A stretch of 64,000 bases of DNA, taken from assembly GCF_041817755.1 (NCBI RefSeq), contig NZ_JBGYBX010000032.1, positions 1 to 64,000 of the forward strand, written 5' to 3'. This stretch comes from Glaesserella sp041817755 (GTDB lineage Bacteria > Pseudomonadota > Gammaproteobacteria > Enterobacterales > Pasteurellaceae). The notes beneath the pieces were generated by a model. It was not told the origin of the DNA. It did no database searches and saw only the letters and a list, made by a program, of their open reading frames with translations. Shown here piece after piece: positions 1 to 8,976 of the stretch (its first letter is position 1; each line of letters starts with the position of its first letter). The translations under genes were made by a program, and so were the position numbers.

Positions 1-2993
1 TGGTGGGGGCGAATGAGCATTTTTATAATCATCTGTTATACGGCATTACCGTTACCGAATTTATTGACGGTAAGAAAATCAGTTGCACTGTGCCGATTAT
101 TGACTGGGAAAACCCTGAAAACAATCGGTTTCATTTTACTGAAGAATTTAGCGTAGCGAACGCTAACGGTTCATCGGTGCGTACGCCTGATTTAGTCTGT
201 TTTGTCAATGGCTTGCCGCTGGTGGTGATTGAAGCCAAACGCCCGGACGGCAAACCGAAAAGTACCATTGAAGAAGGCATTTCTCAACATTTACGCAATC
301 AACGCCCTGCCGAAATTCCCCACCTTTTTGCCTATGCCCAACTATTGTTAGCCGTTAATGGTTATGACGGGCGTTACGCCACTTGTGCGACCCCTGCCAA
401 ATTTTGGGCGGCGTGGCGTGAAGAAGAACAATCCGAGTTGGAAATGAGCCAACTCAAAAACCTTGCTATTTCTGCCGAAAATCTGACCGCTCTTTTACCA
501 AAATCTGACGATCAGGCTTGGTATCAACAGCTCACCGCTCAGGGAAAATTAGCCGTAACAGGGCAAGACAGCTTGCTGATTAGCCTGTTACGCAAAGATC
601 GTTTGTTTGAGGTGATCCGCTATTTCAGTTTGTTTGATCGCAAATCGCACAGCCGCATTATCGCCCGTTATCCGCAAGTGTTTGGGGTGAAACGCTTAAT
701 CGATCGGGTAATGTCGCAAAGCGAAAAAGGGGCGAGAAACGGCGGCGTGATTTGGCACACCACAGGTTCGGGCAAATCGTTTACGATGGTCTTTTTCTCG
801 AAAGCCTTATTGCTCCACCCAGCCCTAAAACAGTGCCGAATTATCGTGGTAACGGATCGGGTGGATTTAGAACATCAGTTGAGCAGCACTTTTTATAACA
901 GCGGTGAACTGGCAACCAAGCGAGATCGTAAGAATGCAATGGCAACTACCGGCAAGCGACTAGCCGAGCAAATCGGTTCCGGCAATGAACGCATTATTTT
1001 TTCGTTAATGCAGAAATTTAACACGGCGATTAATCAAGCGGAATGTTTTAATCCGAGTGCGAATATTATTGTGTTGATTGATGAAGGACATCGCACCCAA
1101 GGCGGAGAAAATCATATGGCAATGCGGCGAGCCTTGCCTAATGCGGCTTTTGTTGCTTTTACCGGCACGCCGTTGTTAAAAGACGATGAAACCACACAAA
1201 AATTTGGCAACATCATTCACGCTTATACGATGCAACGTGCGGTGGAAGATAAAGCGGTAACGCCACTGCTTTATGAAGAGCGGATCCCTGAATTGTCGGT
1301 GAATGAACAGGCGATTGATAACTGGTTTGAGCGGATCACCAAGTCGTTAAACGAAGAGCAAAAAACGGATTTAAAACGTAAATTCTCGCGTAAAGGGCAG
1401 ATTTATCAAGCTGATGACCGTATTCATTTAATCGCTTTAGATATTGCGGAACATTTGGCGAATAAAATTCCGCAAGGCTTAAAAGGTCAGCTGGCGTGCG
1501 AAAGCAAAGCGACAGCAATTCGTTATCAGCGGTATTTGGACGAGATTGGGCTGTTTGAAAGTGCGGTGGTGATCAGTCCGCCTGACAGCCGTGAAGGAAA
1601 TACGCAGCTTGACGAACAGGCAAGTGATGAAGTGGTGCGTTGGTGGGCAGCCAACGTGCAGGGCGATGAAGAACGTTACACGCAACAAGTGTTAAGTCGT
1701 TTTGCCGATCCTGACAGTCCGTTGCGTTTACTAATTGTGGTGGATAAGTTGCTCACGGGCTTTGATGAGCCGAGCAATGCAGTGTTGTATATTGATAAGC
1801 CGTTAAAACAACATAACCTTATTCAAGCAATTGCACGGGTAAACCGCTTGCATAAACAAAAAGAGTACGGGCTGTTGGTGGATTATCGGGGCATTTTAAA
1901 AGAGCTGGACACAACGATTGCCAAATACCAAGATTTAGCCAACCGAACACAAGGCGGTTATGCCATTGAGGATTTAGCTGGGCTTTATTGCTCAATGCAA
2001 AGCGAATATCTGCGTTTGCCGAGTTTGTATCAAGCACTTTGGGCAATGTTTGCCGAGGTTGAAAATACAATGGATCTTGAACAACTTCGCCGCCAGCTCA
2101 TTCCAACTATGCAACTCGACCCAACAAGCGGTCTGTTTTTCGATAAAAACAGCAAAATACGCGATGATTTTTACCGAGCTTTAACTGCCTTTAACCGCTG
2201 TTTACAGGTGGCATTGCAGTCGGAAACCTTTTATCAAGACAAAAACTTTACCGATGCCGACCGCACTTTATATAAAAACACCGCCGCCTTTTTTGCCCAA
2301 CTACGCCGTTTGGCACAACAGGACGCCGGCGAGCAAGTGGATTATCGCGAATATGCCCATCAAGTTGAGCAATTAATCGATAAGCACGTTGTTGCCTTAG
2401 GCGTAAAAGAAGCAGACGGCATTTATGCGGTCAATAAAATGGGCAAAACGGAATATCAAACGTGGAACGACACCAAAACACGCAACGAAGCCGATAAAAT
2501 TCGCTCTCGTATTGCTCGTAGCCTTGAGATTGATTTTGACAACGATCCTTATGCCAAAGCCCGTTTTTCCGAATTATTGCAACAAGCCATTGAAGAAGCC
2601 GAAGCCTTGTTCGACCACCCGATAAAACAATATCTGCTGTTTAAAGAATTTGAAGAACAAATGGCAGAACGTAAATTGCCCGATATTCCCGACCGTTTTG
2701 GCGGCAACTATGCGGCACAAGCCTATTTCGGTGTATTTAAAACAGTTTTACCTGAAACCCTATCGCAAGGTGAAGGCTTTTGGGTAGATTTGGCATTTGA
2801 GATCGATCAGGCGGTTTTACGCTGTTTAAGCGAACATTCCATCAACCTTGAACAAGTGGAAAAAGACATTCGTAAACAGTTACTGCCGATGATATTTAAA
2901 ATCTGCCAAGCCAACGGCAGCGGTATGTTACAAGCCAAAGAGATTGTCGAACGGATAGTACAAATTGTGCGAGTTGGGCGTTCAAATGGATAA
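1..2993 (+). CDS. hsdR: Type I restriction enzyme R subunit (HsdR), 5' end missing
   Basis: This is the motor and nuclease subunit of a type I restriction-modification complex, which cuts unmodified DNA after ATP-driven translocation. The frame is open at the window edge, so the true start lies upstream; 996 residues are visible and the family is usually a little over 1000. The PD-(D/E)xK nuclease signature is seen as PDLVCF followed by VVIEAKRP (visible residues about 62-81). Walker A is TTGSGKS near 250, the DEAD-type box is DEGH near 360, motif III is AFTGTP near 385, and a motif VI-like QAIARVNR lies near 608. HsdM and HsdS are not visible and presumably lie upstream. The next gene starts inside its last codons, so the two are probably co-transcribed. 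The family assignment is firm. Confidence 0.95.
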   Translation, partial: VGANEHFYNHLLYGITVTEFIDGKKISCTVPIIDWENPENNRFHFTEEFSVANANGSSVRTPDLVCFVNGLPLVVIEAKRPDGKPKSTIEEGISQHLRNQRPAEIPHLFAYAQLLLAVNGYDGRYATCATPAKFWAAWREEEQSELEMSQLKNLAISAENLTALLPKSDDQAWYQQLTAQGKLAVTGQDSLLISLLRKDRLFEVIRYFSLFDRKSHSRIIARYPQVFGVKRLIDRVMSQSEKGARNGGVIWHTTGSGKSFTMVFFSKALLLHPALKQCRIIVVTDRVDLEHQLSSTFYNSGELATKRDRKNAMATTGKRLAEQIGSGNERIIFSLMQKFNTAINQAECFNPSANIIVLIDEGHRTQGGENHMAMRRALPNAAFVAFTGTPLLKDDETTQKFGNIIHAYTMQRAVEDKAVTPLLYEERIPELSVNEQAIDNWFERITKSLNEEQKTDLKRKFSRKGQIYQADDRIHLIALDIAEHLANKIPQGLKGQLACESKATAIRYQRYLDEIGLFESAVVISPPDSREGNTQLDEQASDEVVRWWAANVQGDEERYTQQVLSRFADPDSPLRLLIVVDKLLTGFDEPSNAVLYIDKPLKQHNLIQAIARVNRLHKQKEYGLLVDYRGILKELDTTIAKYQDLANRTQGGYAIEDLAGLYCSMQSEYLRLPSLYQALWAMFAEVENTMDLEQLRRQLIPTMQLDPTSGLFFDKNSKIRDDFYRALTAFNRCLQVALQSETFYQDKNFTDADRTLYKNTAAFFAQLRRLAQQDAGEQVDYREYAHQVEQLIDKHVVALGVKEADGIYAVNKMGKTEYQTWNDTKTRNEADKIRSRIARSLEIDFDNDPYAKARFSELLQQAIEEAEALFDHPIKQYLLFKEFEEQMAERKLPDIPDRFGGNYAAQAYFGVFKTVLPETLSQGEGFWVDLAFEIDQAVLRCLSEHSINLEQVEKDIRKQLLPMIFKICQANGSGMLQAKEIVERIVQIVRVGRSNG

Positions 2994-3699
2994 GTTTGAT
3001 CGGGTTATCATTCCTTATGGCGACCAGCATTTTACCGTTCGCTTAATCAAGAATGCCAAATATAAACGGCTACGCCTAACCGTGCAGCCCACGGGCGACA
3101 TTATTGCTTATGTGCCGCCACAAGCGGTCAGAAATAAGCTAATTTTTGCCATTAGCAAACAAAGTCAATGGATTGCCGACCAGTTGCAATTTTTTCAACA
3201 AACCCCACCGCTTGTTGAACGGCAATATATCAGCGGCGAAAGCCATCGTTATCTAGGGCGACAATATCTGTTAAAAGTATATGAAACGCCAAATAAACCC
3301 AACCAAGTCCGCTTATGGCGTGGGCAGTTGGAGGTGTCTGTGCGAGGAAAAACAGCACGACAAGTCCAACAATGTTTGGATAAATGGTATCGACAAAAAG
3401 CCAAACAGATTTTTGCCGAACGTTTAAATTGGCTGCTACCGCAAACCTTTTGGGTTACGACAATCCCTCACATTCGCTTACGCACAATGGAAACCCGTTG
3501 GGGAAGTTGCTCCGTTCAAGGCTCACTATGCCTTAACCCCCACCTAATCAAAGCCCCGAAAGAATGCATTGATTATGTGATCTTGCACGAACTCTGCCAC
3601 TTCGCCGAACACAACCACAGCGAACGTTTTTATCGATTAATGGGGCAAGTGATGCCGCAGTGGAAGGAAGTGAAGATGAGGCTGGATCGAGTGGTTTAA
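2986..3699 (+). CDS. YgjP-type M48/DUF45 metallopeptidase-like protein
   Basis: This 237-residue protein belongs to the YgjP family of small zincin-like metallopeptidases, often found beside hsdR genes. The zinc motif is HELCH within ILHELCHFAEHNH near residue 200, with the family's ETRWGSC stretch about 25 residues before it. I chose the ATG that overlaps the hsdR stop by 8 bases; the GTG-like starts further upstream lie deeper in hsdR. The overlap implies translational coupling with hsdR. The function is unproven: known family members are mostly uncharacterised, and a role in processing or regulating the restriction complex is only inferred from location. Confidence 0.85.
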   Translation: MDKFDRVIIPYGDQHFTVRLIKNAKYKRLRLTVQPTGDIIAYVPPQAVRNKLIFAISKQSQWIADQLQFFQQTPPLVERQYISGESHRYLGRQYLLKVYETPNKPNQVRLWRGQLEVSVRGKTARQVQQCLDKWYRQKAKQIFAERLNWLLPQTFWVTTIPHIRLRTMETRWGSCSVQGSLCLNPHLIKAPKECIDYVILHELCHFAEHNHSERFYRLMGQVMPQWKEVKMRLDRVV

Positions 3700-3720
3700 G
3701 AAATGGAAATGCAAGCAGTA

Positions 3721-3763
3721 GGATTTGAAAAGAAATTTGCAAACTGAAAAAACTTCGCAAAAT
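3721..3763. repeat. 43-bp direct repeat, left copy (degenerate uptake-signal hairpin)
   Basis: A 43-base stretch starting GGATTTGAAAAG is identical to 5287-5329. The two copies flank the ATPase gene in the same orientation. Each ends in a degenerate uptake-signal half (CCGACCGCTCTT here, CTACCGCACTT in the other), with a weak partner upstream, so each resembles the inverted uptake-signal terminators elsewhere in the window. Confidence 0.8.
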
Positions 3764-3883
3764 CCGACCGCTCTTTATAAAAAGCCCGAAAGTAAATGCC
3801 GTTTGAATGTAAACTCAAACAGCATTTTCCTTATTTCATCAATCAATTCCTGCATACTTTTCACATAGTCAATCGTAGGAATG

Positions 3884-5098
3884 TTATTGCCCAAACATCT
3901 TCCAAAACGGCACGACTTCAATGGTTTTGTTCTCTACAATCATCTTATCTTCCTGATCAAAAGTGATGATTATGCCTTGTTCAAAATGGAAGAAATTCAT
4001 TGCGTCAATCAATCCATCACGTTCACGAGCGATATTTTCTGCACTTAATTGCCAGCAAACTTGGATAAGTTGTACGGGCGAGCTGTTTTTACATACCACA
4101 AAATCACATTCTTTGTTGTTTTCGTTGTAATAATACAGCTCTGAAAATTGTCTTCTTAGCGCCCAAAATACTGCATTTTCTAGCTTTCTTCCTTGATCTT
4201 GAGTGAAAGACGGGCTGATGACACGCTGCAATCCATTGTCTATGAAATAGGCTTTGCGCGGATTAGCCAGTTGTGTTTTGTAAGAATAGGAAAACTTCGG
4301 TAGCAAGCTGATCACATAGGCTTGCTCTAAATGCGAGAGATATTCCTGCACAGTGGCGGTGCTTTTGACTTCAAGGCTCTGTTTGAGTTTGCTGGCGGTA
4401 ATCAAATTGCCCACGTTGCCAGCTAAGAAAAGCAGCAAACGCTTCATTGAACGCTCATCACGAATACCGAAACGCACGATAATATCGCGATACAAAATGT
4501 CGTTGATAAGTACATTCAAAATCTCGTCTTCATTGAATTGCAAATATTGCGGAAAGCCGCCTAGATGAAGATAATCCGCCACGGTATCGGCATTTTTTTC
4601 TTTGCCAAGAAACTCGCAAAACTCCAAAAAAGAGAAAGGGAAAAGCTCACGACTAATGTGCCGCCCCGTAAGTTTTGTACCGAGTTCACGACTTAATAAA
4701 GAGGCATTTGAACCTGTTACCACCACTTGATAGCCCTGATCGAGCTTGCCCCGCACGTAAACTTCCCAACCCTCAATAATCTGAATTTCATCAAAATAAA
4801 GCGTTTGGATTTGGGCATTCTCCGCAATAATTTCATCTAACAATGCAAAATCGCTAAATTCAAAATTAAATAATTGCGGTGTATCAAAATTGAGAAAGAG
4901 ATAGCTGTTTTCCGTTTGTTTTTCAATGAGTTGAGCTAATAACGTACTCTTTCCGCTACGGCGAATACCCGACACAACCAAAGCAAAATCAGGTAGCACT
5001 TTAATACTGCTAAGCATTTGACGTGGATATGTTTTTTGTTCCAACAACTTACTCTGCTGAGTTTGAATGGCTTGTTTTATCTCTGTTTTTAATAACAT
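3884..5098 (-). CDS. AAA-type ATPase with DUF4143 C-terminal domain
   Basis: A 404-residue protein of the widespread AAA_14/DUF4143 family of bacterial ATPases, whose cellular role is not established. Walker A is SGIRRSGKST (residues about 43-52) and Walker B is LYFDEIQ (100-106). The C-terminal part contains a DUF4143-type region with ECDFVV, which resembles the acidic/hydrophobic core of a restriction-like fold. I chose the ATG preceded by a GGGGG ribosome-binding tract instead of a TTG five codons earlier. It stands alone, is convergent with the metallopeptidase gene and is bracketed by 43-bp direct repeats, so it may be a mobile or recombined insertion. The family call is secure; the function is unknown. 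Confidence 0.85.
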   Translation of the reverse strand: MLLKTEIKQAIQTQQSKLLEQKTYPRQMLSSIKVLPDFALVVSGIRRSGKSTLLAQLIEKQTENSYLFLNFDTPQLFNFEFSDFALLDEIIAENAQIQTLYFDEIQIIEGWEVYVRGKLDQGYQVVVTGSNASLLSRELGTKLTGRHISRELFPFSFLEFCEFLGKEKNADTVADYLHLGGFPQYLQFNEDEILNVLINDILYRDIIVRFGIRDERSMKRLLLFLAGNVGNLITASKLKQSLEVKSTATVQEYLSHLEQAYVISLLPKFSYSYKTQLANPRKAYFIDNGLQRVISPSFTQDQGRKLENAVFWALRRQFSELYYYNENNKECDFVVCKNSSPVQLIQVCWQLSAENIARERDGLIDAMNFFHFEQGIIITFDQEDKMIVENKTIEVVPFWKMFGQ

Positions 5099-5286
5099 TT
5101 TATCCCCCAACAAATCGTTTAATGCAAACGAATAAAACTATTCAATAATAATGAACAAAACCGTTCAATACTAATGAACAAAATTCTATACCTAAAAATA
5201 AGTTGATTCAAATGGAAAATGTTTGTAGGTCATTGTGTCGCTAAAATCTTTTAACTACACAGTTCATCTCATAAAGAAAAGCGGTG

Positions 5287-5329
5287 GGATTTGAAAAGAA
5301 ATTTGCAAACTGAAAAAACTTCGCAAAAT
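5287..5329. repeat. 43-bp direct repeat, right copy
   Basis: Identical over 43 bases to 3721-3763. It runs into a Haemophilus-type uptake core in reverse (ACCGCACTT, 5333-5341). Together with the preceding GCGGTGGGAT it can form a hairpin. Confidence 0.8.
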
Positions 5330-5354
5330 TCTACCGCACTTCACCTCTAAATCC

Positions 5355-5439
5355 AGTAAATTTTAAGACTATTTTTTCCTTGTCTTTTCTCTTTCTCACA
5401 CCTAAAATAGCATTTTATTTAGTAATTTTTAAGACTATT
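5355..5439. promoter_or_regulatory. Doubled 19-bp sites upstream of marR-like gene
   Basis: AGTAAATTTTAAGACTATT (5355-5373) and AGTAATTTTTAAGACTATT (5421-5439) are direct repeats with one mismatch. They lie 66 bp apart, and the second ends three bases before the regulator's ATG. A duplicated autoregulatory site, or a duplicated promoter segment, is the simplest reading. Confidence 0.5.
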
Positions 5440-5442
5440 AAT

Positions 5443-5886
5443 ATGAGTAACTTCGACAAACTAGGCAAACGAATCAGTGAAGTAGATGCCACAATGGACG
5501 CTTGGATTGCTAAATTAGGCTTAGGTTATAACCATTTTGCGGTGCTGTATTCGTTGGCGGCGGCGGAAAGTGGGCAGTGTACGCAAAAGCAGATTTGCGA
5601 TGAGTGGCTGTTGCCGAAACAGACGGTGTTTAACGTATGCAAGGAATATAAGGAAAAAGGCTGGATTGAGTTTAGCGAAAGTGCGGTGGATAAACGGGAA
5701 AAAATGATGCGTTTAACCGCAGACGGCAAGGCGAAGGCGGAACCGGTTTGGCAGGCGACACAGCAGTTGGCGGATAAAACTTTTGCAAAATTAGGCGAGA
5801 AAAAGACCGCTCAACTGTTTGCTTTATTGGCGGAATTTTGCACGGTTTGCCGTGAGCAAATCGACAAAACGGATACGGTGGCTTGA
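5443..5886 (+). CDS. MarR-family winged-helix regulator
   Basis: A 147-residue protein with the MarR layout: helical N-terminus, then a winged helix containing QKQICDEWLLPKQTVFNVCKEYKEKG (the recognition region is described here only in part), and a wing around DKREKMMRLTADG. The ATG at MSNFDKLG was chosen because upstream in-frame codons give an unlikely hydrophobic leader and the domain begins here. The stop overlaps the ATG of the next gene (TGATG), so regulator and membrane protein form one operon. MarR proteins usually repress linked efflux genes and respond to phenolic or oxidative signals. The repeats just upstream suggest autoregulation. Confidence 0.88.
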   Translation: MSNFDKLGKRISEVDATMDAWIAKLGLGYNHFAVLYSLAAAESGQCTQKQICDEWLLPKQTVFNVCKEYKEKGWIEFSESAVDKREKMMRLTADGKAKAEPVWQATQQLADKTFAKLGEKKTAQLFALLAEFCTVCREQIDKTDTVA

Positions 5887-6767
5887 TGTCCTTAGAAAAT
5901 CTTGAAACCACCCTTGAACCAACAATGTTCCGTTCGCTCAAAAACCTTGCTTTGCAACATAAAAAACGGCTGTTCGCCACATTCGGCTTGGTAGCGGCGG
6001 AAAATTTGCTGTTGTTGATTTATCCTTTGGTGGGCAGTTTTGCGGTGAATGCGGTGCTAAACGGGCAACTGGTTTCCGCGCTCGCTTACGCCTTGATGGT
6101 GCTGATTATTTGGGGCGTGGGGGCGGCTCGCCGTGCGGTGGACACTCGTGCCTTCACTCGTATTTACACGGAACTTGCCGTGCCGGTGATTTTAAACCAG
6201 CGGATTAAAGGCATGGACACTTCAACCACCACCGCTCGTGTGGCGTTGTCCCGTGAGTTCGTCAATTTCTTTGAACACCATTTGCCGACCTTGATTACTT
6301 CTGCGTTTTCGATTATCGGGGCGGTGGTAATGTTGCTGTTGATTGAGTTTTGGTCGGGCGTGGTGGCATTGTTGATTGTGGTGGGCTTTGGCTTGCTGTT
6401 GCCCCATTATGTGAAGGTCAATGACCGCCTGTACTTCAAACTCAACAACCGCCTTGAAAAAGAAGTGGATAGAGTGGAACGTGCCAAAAACAGCGAGCTG
6501 ATTAAACATTATCGCTTGGTGGAGCGTTTCCGTATCCTGATTTCCAACCGAGAAGCCCTGAGCTTTTTGTGTATCGGTGTGGCAATGTGCGTGCTGTTCG
6601 GCGTGACGCTCACGGTTTTAACCCTCAAACAAGGCGTCACCGCAGGGCATATTTATGCGGTGATTACTTATCTCTGGACCTTCGCCATCAGCCTTGATGA
6701 CGCACCAAGATTGGTGGAAGAATTGTCGAAGTTGAAGGATATTGGGAAAAGGGTGGAAGTGGCGTGA
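5886..6767 (+). CDS. ABC-transporter six-transmembrane domain protein without ATPase domain
   Basis: A 293-residue inner-membrane protein with about six hydrophobic segments, matching the stand-alone ABC exporter membrane domain family (ABC_membrane_3 type). Hydrophobic stretches include LVAAENLLLLIYPLVGSFAV near 30-50, a double span around 140-175, and CIGVAMCVLFGVTLTVL near 225-245. No Walker motifs or nucleotide-binding domain follow, and no ATPase gene is adjacent, so energy coupling would need a partner encoded elsewhere. Its ATG overlaps the MarR stop, arguing for a regulator-controlled membrane transport or stress function. The substrate is unknown. Confidence 0.75.
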   Translation: MSLENLETTLEPTMFRSLKNLALQHKKRLFATFGLVAAENLLLLIYPLVGSFAVNAVLNGQLVSALAYALMVLIIWGVGAARRAVDTRAFTRIYTELAVPVILNQRIKGMDTSTTTARVALSREFVNFFEHHLPTLITSAFSIIGAVVMLLLIEFWSGVVALLIVVGFGLLLPHYVKVNDRLYFKLNNRLEKEVDRVERAKNSELIKHYRLVERFRILISNREALSFLCIGVAMCVLFGVTLTVLTLKQGVTAGHIYAVITYLWTFAISLDDAPRLVEELSKLKDIGKRVEVA

Positions 6768-6828
6768 TACAGGCGGTCGCCTTTGCAAAAACTGTTGCAA
6801 ATTCGACCGCACTTTACGTTATTTCAAA

Positions 6829-7488
6829 CTACTTTTTTGCCACCGTAAAACGTTTAAACAAGTGCGCCTGTTTTTCCGCGTCATCGGCAATGGCAATGGC
6901 TAAATCTGCTACGCTGATGCCTGCCGGCGCGTCGCCAACCATCAGTAAATCGTCGCCGCCCAAACGGTATTCGCCCGTGCGATCTTCGCTGAAACCGGCA
7001 TCGGCGCCTAATAACGCCGGTGGAGAGATAAACGCCCAGTTGACATCACGGCGATCACGCAAGTCGCTGAGCAAATTACGCGCCGCATTAGCCCCGGCAA
7101 AAATCTCTTTCGGGAAAGCGTCTGTGTCAATCAGTTGCACATTCGGTGCAACATATAAGCTACCCGCTCCGCCAATCACTAATAAATACGGCACTTGTGC
7201 CGCTTTTGCTGCTTCGGTAATCGCATTCGCTCCACGAGTAAAATCTTCGGCGATATTTGGATTTGTCCAACCTGGGTTAAACGCACTCACTACCGCATCA
7301 AACCCTTTTAACTGCTGTGCAAAATCCGCAGAATTTACATCAAAACTGACCGCTTGCACGTTGTCCGCTTTTGCCACTTTGTCGGCATTGCGCGCAAACG
7401 CGGTGACTTGATGACCGCGACGAGCTAATTCTGCTACGACTGCACTACCTACATAACCTGTTGCACCGATAACTGCGATTTTTTTCAT
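6829..7488 (-). CDS. NAD(P)H-binding oxidoreductase (NmrA/YwnB-like)
   Basis: A 219-residue single-domain Rossmann protein of the NAD(P)H-binding family (atypical SDR). The cofactor loop is GATGYVGSAV at residues 8-17, and AFARN near 31-35 suits NADPH. It lacks a YxxxK pair at the canonical SDR position, as is usual for the subfamily. A strong AAGGAAA ribosome site precedes the ATG. The promoter carries the shared HxlR-type element, and the same promoter and leader survive beside hxlR at 22.2 kb without an intact gene. This fits the common pairing of HxlR regulators with quinone or electrophile reductases. The substrate is not determinable from sequence. Confidence 0.85.
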   Translation of the reverse strand: MKKIAVIGATGYVGSAVVAELARRGHQVTAFARNADKVAKADNVQAVSFDVNSADFAQQLKGFDAVVSAFNPGWTNPNIAEDFTRGANAITEAAKAAQVPYLLVIGGAGSLYVAPNVQLIDTDAFPKEIFAGANAARNLLSDLRDRRDVNWAFISPPALLGADAGFSEDRTGEYRLGGDDLLMVGDAPAGISVADLAIAIADDAEKQAHLFKRFTVAKK

Positions 7489-7540
7489 GTTGTTTTCCTT
7501 CTGTTAAGTTGATTAAGATTGCCGATTGGCTGATGTGATG

Positions 7541-7590
7541 CAGTATATATCCATAACTTACTTTTTAAAAGTACTTACAAAAATGTAAGC
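7541..7590 (-). promoter_or_regulatory. HxlR-type promoter/operator, site A
   Basis: The element contains the palindrome TACTT-TTTAA-AAGTA (7559-7573) upstream of a minus-strand -10 TATACT, and drives the oxidoreductase gene. About 50 bp match site B (11779-11829) and the reverse complement of site C (22221-22270). Flanking GTAAG half-sites are also shared. Binding by the HxlR protein encoded at 21.8 kb is inferred. Confidence 0.6.
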
Positions 7591-7932
7591 TTGAAAATAA
7601 TTTTTAACCGATTGAAACTAAAAGGAATAGATTTGAAAAATTTTTCGTAGGGCATGTTTGCTAACGCATCACGGATTGCTGACAAAGTTAATTTTAATAA
7701 ATAACCTAGCACAAGCCGTGCTAGGTTCATTAAACCCAGCCCCGCCGGGGCTGAATGGAAGAGCCGCAGAGCGACTCAGATTAAATAACCCTATACGGTT
7801 CGTATGGGGTTTGTCAGTGGTTTGGAGCGCATTTGCCAACGCACCATTTGCGATTTGTTGTAAAAAAGGCATTTAAACGCCCCCGACAAGCGATCGTTTT
7901 CACAAAACGTTTTGCAAACCGACCGCACTTTC
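7591..7932. repeat. Intergenic region rich in small palindromes
   Basis: No gene is seen. It contains TAGGGCATGTTTGCTAACGC (7649 on), matching the related unit at 11.89 kb, and the hairpin CCTAGCACAAGCCGTGCTAG near 7708-7728. It also contains a short CCCCGCCGGGG palindrome and a CCCTATACGGTTCGTATGGG hairpin near 7788-7808. A Haemophilus-type uptake core (ACCGCACTT, 7922-7930) abuts the AraC gene. These look like dispersed intergenic repeat units. Confidence 0.5.
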
Positions 7933-8805
7933 TTATCCCCCCGCCTGCACACTCGGGGCAACGCCAAAATAGCGTTTGTACTCTCGGCTAAACTGGCTGG
8001 GGCTTTCATAGCCGACTTGATATGCCGCCTCGGCGATAGGTGGATTTTCTTGACAAATCAATCGCTTAGACTCCATTAAACGCAGTGATTTTTGATATTG
8101 CAACGGCGACAGTGTGGTGATTTCTTTAAAATGATGATGAAATCCCGAAATGGACATTCCGCATAATTCCGCCAGCGTTTCTATGCGCACCGTTTCACGA
8201 AAATGCCGTTGCAAATACCGAGTGGCTTTGGCGATTTTTTGCGTATTAGACCCAAAACTGACCATCTGCTTCAGTTTGTTGCCTTGCTCGCCTTTAAGTA
8301 GCCGATAATAGATTTCCTGTTGAATCAGCGGTGCAAGAAAAGCGATGTCGCTTGGATTTTCGTGCAAGAGTAATAAGCGCTCAAAAGCGTTTTCCAATTC
8401 GTTATTCAAATGCCATTGCGTGAAAGCGGTCGGATTTATCTCAGATTTTGCAATGGGTAACTGTTGTTCAAACAGAATTTGATTGACTGTCTGCAAATCA
8501 ATTTTCATTGATAACACCACAAAAGGTTCATCGGGTGTTGCCTTAACAATCTTACCGCACATCGGAATATCCACAGGGCAAAACATAAAATGTCGCGGAT
8601 CAAACAAAAAAGACTGCTCTCCCAACCGCACTTCACGCTCGCCGTTTATCACAATGCAAATACTCGGCTCTTGTATCACATTTTCATAGGAAAACGGCTG
8701 ATCGCTATGATGAATAACCAGTCCTTTAATCGGAGAATGATAGGTCTGATTATGCGGAATGATATGAAGCAGTCGCTGTAAAGTGTTTTCTGAAAACATC
8801 ATCAT
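7933..8805 (-). CDS. AraC-family regulator with cupin-like N-terminal domain
   Basis: A 290-residue regulator. The N-terminal half matches the AraC_N type (pfam06719-like), with ICIVINGEREVRLG and a YENVIQEPSIC region. The C-terminal 100 residues are two HTH motifs with LAELCGMSISGFHHHFKEIT and the hallmark AYQVGYESPSQFSREYKRYFG. Three consecutive ATG codons start the frame and no clear ribosome site is visible, so the exact start is uncertain by one or two residues. It is divergent from the ohr gene, with about 170 bp between them, which suggests control of that peroxide-resistance gene or of nearby reductases. The effector is unknown. Confidence 0.88.
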   Translation of the reverse strand: MMMFSENTLQRLLHIIPHNQTYHSPIKGLVIHHSDQPFSYENVIQEPSICIVINGEREVRLGEQSFLFDPRHFMFCPVDIPMCGKIVKATPDEPFVVLSMKIDLQTVNQILFEQQLPIAKSEINPTAFTQWHLNNELENAFERLLLLHENPSDIAFLAPLIQQEIYYRLLKGEQGNKLKQMVSFGSNTQKIAKATRYLQRHFRETVRIETLAELCGMSISGFHHHFKEITTLSPLQYQKSLRLMESKRLICQENPPIAEAAYQVGYESPSQFSREYKRYFGVAPSVQAGG

Positions 8806-8976
8806 TTAGAGAATTAGGCAAGCATTTTGCAGAAATCATATACGCCCATTAATAGAAAATCAATAGAATAGAGTTCAACATTTATTCAGGAGGACGAGTG
8901 TTGCTATCGCTTTGCAAATAAGTTAAGACAGCACACCAGCCTAAACCTTTAACCCAATAAAACAAAAGGAAAAAAT

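Larger units (their letters stand above)
5099..5442. other. Intergenic region upstream of the MarR gene
   Basis: It holds the AT-rich promoter region of the leftward ATPase, with tandem repeats of the type ATTCAATAATAATGAACAAAA and CGTTCAATACTAATGAACAA near 5141-5178. It also contains the right 43-bp repeat (5287-5329) and the doubled MarR-type sites (5355-5439). I see no further gene. Confidence 0.5.

Noticed and set aside
6764..7411. 215-codon rightward frame
   Set aside because: It is the complementary frame of the NAD(P)H-binding oxidoreductase, which has proper motifs, a ribosome site and a promoter.
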